64,000 bases of DNA from positions 12,109 through 76,108 of the forward strand of contig CAZUAH010000006.1 of the NCBI GenBank assembly GCA_964617665.1. Reading direction: 5' to 3'. Positions 61,789 through 64,000 of this stretch are shown here, in pieces. Numbering within the stretch: the first letter of the stretch is position 1; every line of letters begins with the position of its first letter. Origin of the DNA: JADHUC01 sp964617665 (lineage in GTDB: Bacteria; Planctomycetota; Planctomycetia; Pirellulales; Pirellulaceae). The translations under genes were made by a program, and so were the position numbers. The notes below the pieces were generated by a model. The model had not been told where the DNA came from. It did not search any database and saw only the letters and a program-made list of their open reading frames with translations.

Positions 61789-62642
61789 TTCTGTGATCCC
61801 CTTCTTACGCAGCGGAAACCGACGAAGCCGTGGATCTCTTTTGCGAAGCAGATGTCGGTGAACGCCGGATCTTCGTAGTTGCGGTAGGACGATCGGCACA
61901 TATCGGGCCTTGAGTTCCAACACCCTCCTCGCACGACTCTGGTATCACCGGCCTCGGGGCCGCGAGGATTCTTGTCCGGACTATTCAGGTAATAATCCTC
62001 CCGATAGAAATCGTGGCACCATTCCCAAACGTTACCGTACATGTCATACAGGCCCCACGGATTCGGCTCCTTCTGTCCGACCGAGTGCGGCCCTCGGGTA
62101 CAGTTCTCCTTGAACCACGCGTGACGTTCGAGTTTGCCCCGGTCGCCTCCGAACGAATATGCGGTCGACGTGCCGGCCCGCGCGGCGTATTCCCATTCGG
62201 CTTCGGTAGGAAGGCGATATCCGTCCGCTTCAAAATCGCACTGCCAAGTTTCCTCGTCGTATGCCGGTTCGAGTCCTTCCAGCCGAGAACGAGCGTTGCA
62301 GTATTCGATCGCATCCTTCCAACGAATCTGCTCGACGGGATTCCCTTCGCCCTTCCAGCGGGCGGGATTTGTGCCGACGACCCTTTCATATTCCTCTTGG
62401 GTCACCTCGAATTTGTCTATGTAAAACGAGTCGACGTGGGCCGTGTGCGGAGTCTCGTCGATCTGGTCTTCGGCGCTGCTGCCCATCTGGAACGAACCGC
62501 CTTCGACCAGGACCATCTCCACGCCGCTTTCCGTGTTCTCGGTGCCAACGGCGTTAGTCTGGACATTCGGCTCGACTCGCCTGCAGCCCAACGACAACGA
62601 AACAGCGAACACCAACGCGCAAGACAGGGTTATCGGCGGCAC
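61785..62642 (-). CDS. Lipoprotein with formylglycine-generating-enzyme (SUMF1) fold, catalytic Cys pair incomplete
   Basis: 285 residues from a GTG at 62642 with AGAGG six bases upstream. The frame extends upstream, but that stretch overlaps a repeat (62699-62769). The start gives a lipoprotein signal with lipobox LSLGC. Residues about 50-280 are the FGE-sulfatase fold: MVLVEGGSFQMGSSAEDQ, VEQIRWKDAIEYCNARS, YRLPTEAEWEYAARAGTS, GNVWEWCHDFY. True FGE has MCHRSYC; here MCRSSYR keeps the first Cys but has Arg for the second. It is also exported, so it is unlikely to mature sulfatases and may bind other ligands. Confidence 0.8.
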   Translation of the reverse strand: MPPITLSCALVFAVSLSLGCRRVEPNVQTNAVGTENTESGVEMVLVEGGSFQMGSSAEDQIDETPHTAHVDSFYIDKFEVTQEEYERVVGTNPARWKGEGNPVEQIRWKDAIEYCNARSRLEGLEPAYDEETWQCDFEADGYRLPTEAEWEYAARAGTSTAYSFGGDRGKLERHAWFKENCTRGPHSVGQKEPNPWGLYDMYGNVWEWCHDFYREDYYLNSPDKNPRGPEAGDTRVVRGGCWNSRPDMCRSSYRNYEDPAFTDICFAKEIHGFVGFRCVRRGSQK

Positions 62643-62698
62643 GTTGAGCCTCTTCGATAGACTCCAACGTCGGCGAATTCGGGCGCGCTCGCGAATCC

Positions 62699-62769
62699 GG
62701 GAGGGCGAAGCTCCTGGTGAGCCGGATCCCCGGCACCAACGCGCGGCTCGGCGGGAGCCTCGCCCTCCC
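62699..62769. repeat. Inverted repeat, GGGAGGGCGA-type planctomycete element
   Basis: The left arm begins GGGAGGGCGAAGCTCC and the right arm ends GGAGCCTCGCCCTCCC (one mismatch), with inner arms GAGCCG / CGGCTC. Read on the minus strand it gives GGRGSRRAA and GSPGASPSR, common in spurious planctomycete translations. It lies in the 176-base gap between the TolB-like gene and the FGE-like gene. Confidence 0.75.
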
Positions 62770-62818
62770 ATCTTCCAGTGACGCCCTGCAATAGTTTTCT
62801 TCACTGCCCTATCCGCCC

Positions 62819-63826
62819 TCATTTCCCTGTAACCGGTGGAAGCCAATCGTAGTCCCAGTGATGCCCAAGCCAACCGGGAGGACTGATCGTGATCGTCTCG
62901 CTGTCGGCCAGTCGGACGATGCATAGCGGACTGTGGACTCGCCAGCTCCCGCTGTGCGGAATCTTGACGTATGCGATGTACCGTCCACAGTGCGACCATC
63001 GGCCGCACGGATCCTGTCCGATTTTCTCTTTCGGAAGCGTGATGAACTCGCCGTCTGTGCCTTCGGGTAGGCTGGGGGCAAACTTGCGGATGCTCAGACT
63101 GCCGCCCGAATTCCAGCACGTCCATTTGCCGTCCGGCGAAAAGGCCGGATGACATTCGCCGCCGCCAGCCGGATGGTTGGGCATTTTTCGTATCTCGCCA
63201 CCGCCGGAGGGCATGAAGTCGATGCTGTACTTGCTGCCGAGAAAGTTACGAATCTCGAAAAGAAACCACCTGCCGTCGCACGACATGTCCTGAATGCTGA
63301 CTCGTCGTTCAACGCGAACCGGTTTACTGTTGTCGTTGGTGGCGATGTCGGTATACACAATCCCATTCTTCCCACAGTGGGCCGTTCGCCTGCTGTCGGG
63401 CGTCCACACATAACCGCCCCAGTGTTGCGTGGTCTTCAATGTCTTGACGTCTACCAGGTAGTCGCCGTAGTTGTACGTAAACATAGTGCCGTCAGGCGAA
63501 GTGCGCGGCACATGCTCGTCCCTTTCCGGCGTGTCCGTCAGTTGTTTCAGGTCAGTACCATCGGCATTGATCACGTAGAGATCCCGCGGCGGGTACCGTC
63601 CGTCGGATCCTTCCCGTCGGTCTGGATGCATGGCAATCACCAGCCGATAGCCCGTCTGTCGCAGTTCTTCCTTCAGGTCCTTGATTCTAGCTGGGGCAAG
63701 CGGATCACAGCGTGGCGGGACCTCCCACGTGGCTTTGATTGATGCCGAGTCTTCAGCTCGTCCAAGAGTGACGCTGCCAAGAACCAGTGGTAACAGCAAT
63801 GGAAGGAATCTCCGGGGAGTGTTCAC
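62819..63826 (-). CDS. Secreted TolB/PD40-like beta-propeller protein
   Basis: 335 residues from a GTG at 63826, chosen for CAGGAGTAAG upstream and the signal peptide that starts there (RRFLPLLLPLVLGSVTLG). PD40-type blades recur: DLYVINADGTDLKQLTDTPE, VPRTSPDGTMFTYNYGD, HPAFSPDGKWTCWNSGGS, CGRWSHCGRYIAYVKIPHSG. No haem site is present, unlike the three larger propellers. It is probably periplasmic. It may head the operon that continues with the FGE-like lipoprotein, DUF4091 protein and the fusion enzyme. Confidence 0.75.
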   Translation of the reverse strand: MNTPRRFLPLLLPLVLGSVTLGRAEDSASIKATWEVPPRCDPLAPARIKDLKEELRQTGYRLVIAMHPDRREGSDGRYPPRDLYVINADGTDLKQLTDTPERDEHVPRTSPDGTMFTYNYGDYLVDVKTLKTTQHWGGYVWTPDSRRTAHCGKNGIVYTDIATNDNSKPVRVERRVSIQDMSCDGRWFLFEIRNFLGSKYSIDFMPSGGGEIRKMPNHPAGGGECHPAFSPDGKWTCWNSGGSLSIRKFAPSLPEGTDGEFITLPKEKIGQDPCGRWSHCGRYIAYVKIPHSGSWRVHSPLCIVRLADSETITISPPGWLGHHWDYDWLPPVTGK

Positions 63827-63923
63827 AGTCTTACTCCTGTGTCTCGATGCTTTGATAGGAGGCGGTGCGGAACGGGGTGTCACATACGACGCCGCTGCGC
63901 CGGCGAGGAAAGTCGCTGCACAT

Positions 63924-63941
63924 CCCTCGCTCACGCTGCGG
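63924..63941. repeat. Half copy of the CTCGCTGACGCT-type element
   Basis: CCCTCGCTCACGCTGCGG matches one arm of the repeat at 13957-13977 with two changes. It lies upstream of the TolB-like gene, as the full element lies upstream of the 1219-residue gene. Confidence 0.45.
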
Positions 63942-64000
63942 TCTTCTCAGCTCACGCATAAATAAGGCGGCGGCGGGGGCAGGTACTAGAATAGGGGCGA

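Noticed and set aside
1..64000. tRNA, rRNA, CRISPR arrays and transposase genes
   Set aside because: The gaps were read for cloverleaf ends, regular direct repeats and transposase motifs; none was found.

Overview
The window reads as chromosomal DNA of a planctomycete, most like the Pirellulales (inferred from gene content, no marker gene present). Pointers are secreted sulfatases, DUF1080 proteins, beta-propeller proteins with CxxCH haem sites, a Hanks-type kinase with an extracytoplasmic tail, an FGE-like lipoprotein, and several short palindromic repeat families in gene gaps. No rRNA, tRNA, CRISPR array, phage or transposase gene was seen. Coding density is high and operons are short.

Layout: 1-3.5 kb, partial amidinotransferase and a secreted double alpha/beta-hydrolase. 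3.8-10.1 kb, Ser/Thr kinase facing a two-gene operon that encodes a MotA/TolQ/ExbB-like protein with a long helical tail and a single-pass coiled-coil protein ending in a VWA domain. 10.1-17.1 kb, a 1219-residue propeller/haem/FN3/LamG protein and RidA-like genes, one apparently split in two around an intact paralogue. 17.5-23.9 kb, DUF1080, PutA, a zinc-ribbon membrane protein and a histidine-rich secreted protein. 24.1-30 kb, an odd lipoprotein with an internal Tat-like signal, a sulfatase plus beta-propeller operon, and a second haem propeller. 30.2-32.9 kb, BlaI-type repressor with two operators and an M56 protease whose C-terminus is five helical repeats. 33-41.3 kb, GH43-like protein, TolC-like lipoprotein, DUF3592 protein, a zinc-PLC-like/DUF4332 fusion, an unknown membrane protein and an HD protein. 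41.3-45.5 kb, ABC exporter whose permease carries a propeller-like insert, then two gene relics. 45.5-49.6 kb, CehA-like protein, GAPDH, membrane protein. 49.6-57 kb, third haem propeller, sulfatase with a discoidin domain, DUF1080, RibF and a DHH phosphoesterase. 57.1-63.8 kb, a likely glycan operon: TolB-like propeller, FGE-like lipoprotein, DUF4091 protein and a beta-lactamase/glycosidase fusion.

Much of the window looks devoted to secreted breakdown of sulfated or complex polysaccharides, mixed with housekeeping genes (putA, gap, ribF, DHH). The most unusual pieces are the ExbB-like/VWA pair with a MotB-like W-x4-D motif, the M56 protease with a repeat-array sensor, and the lipoprotein with a leader-like N-terminus before an internal Tat/lipobox.
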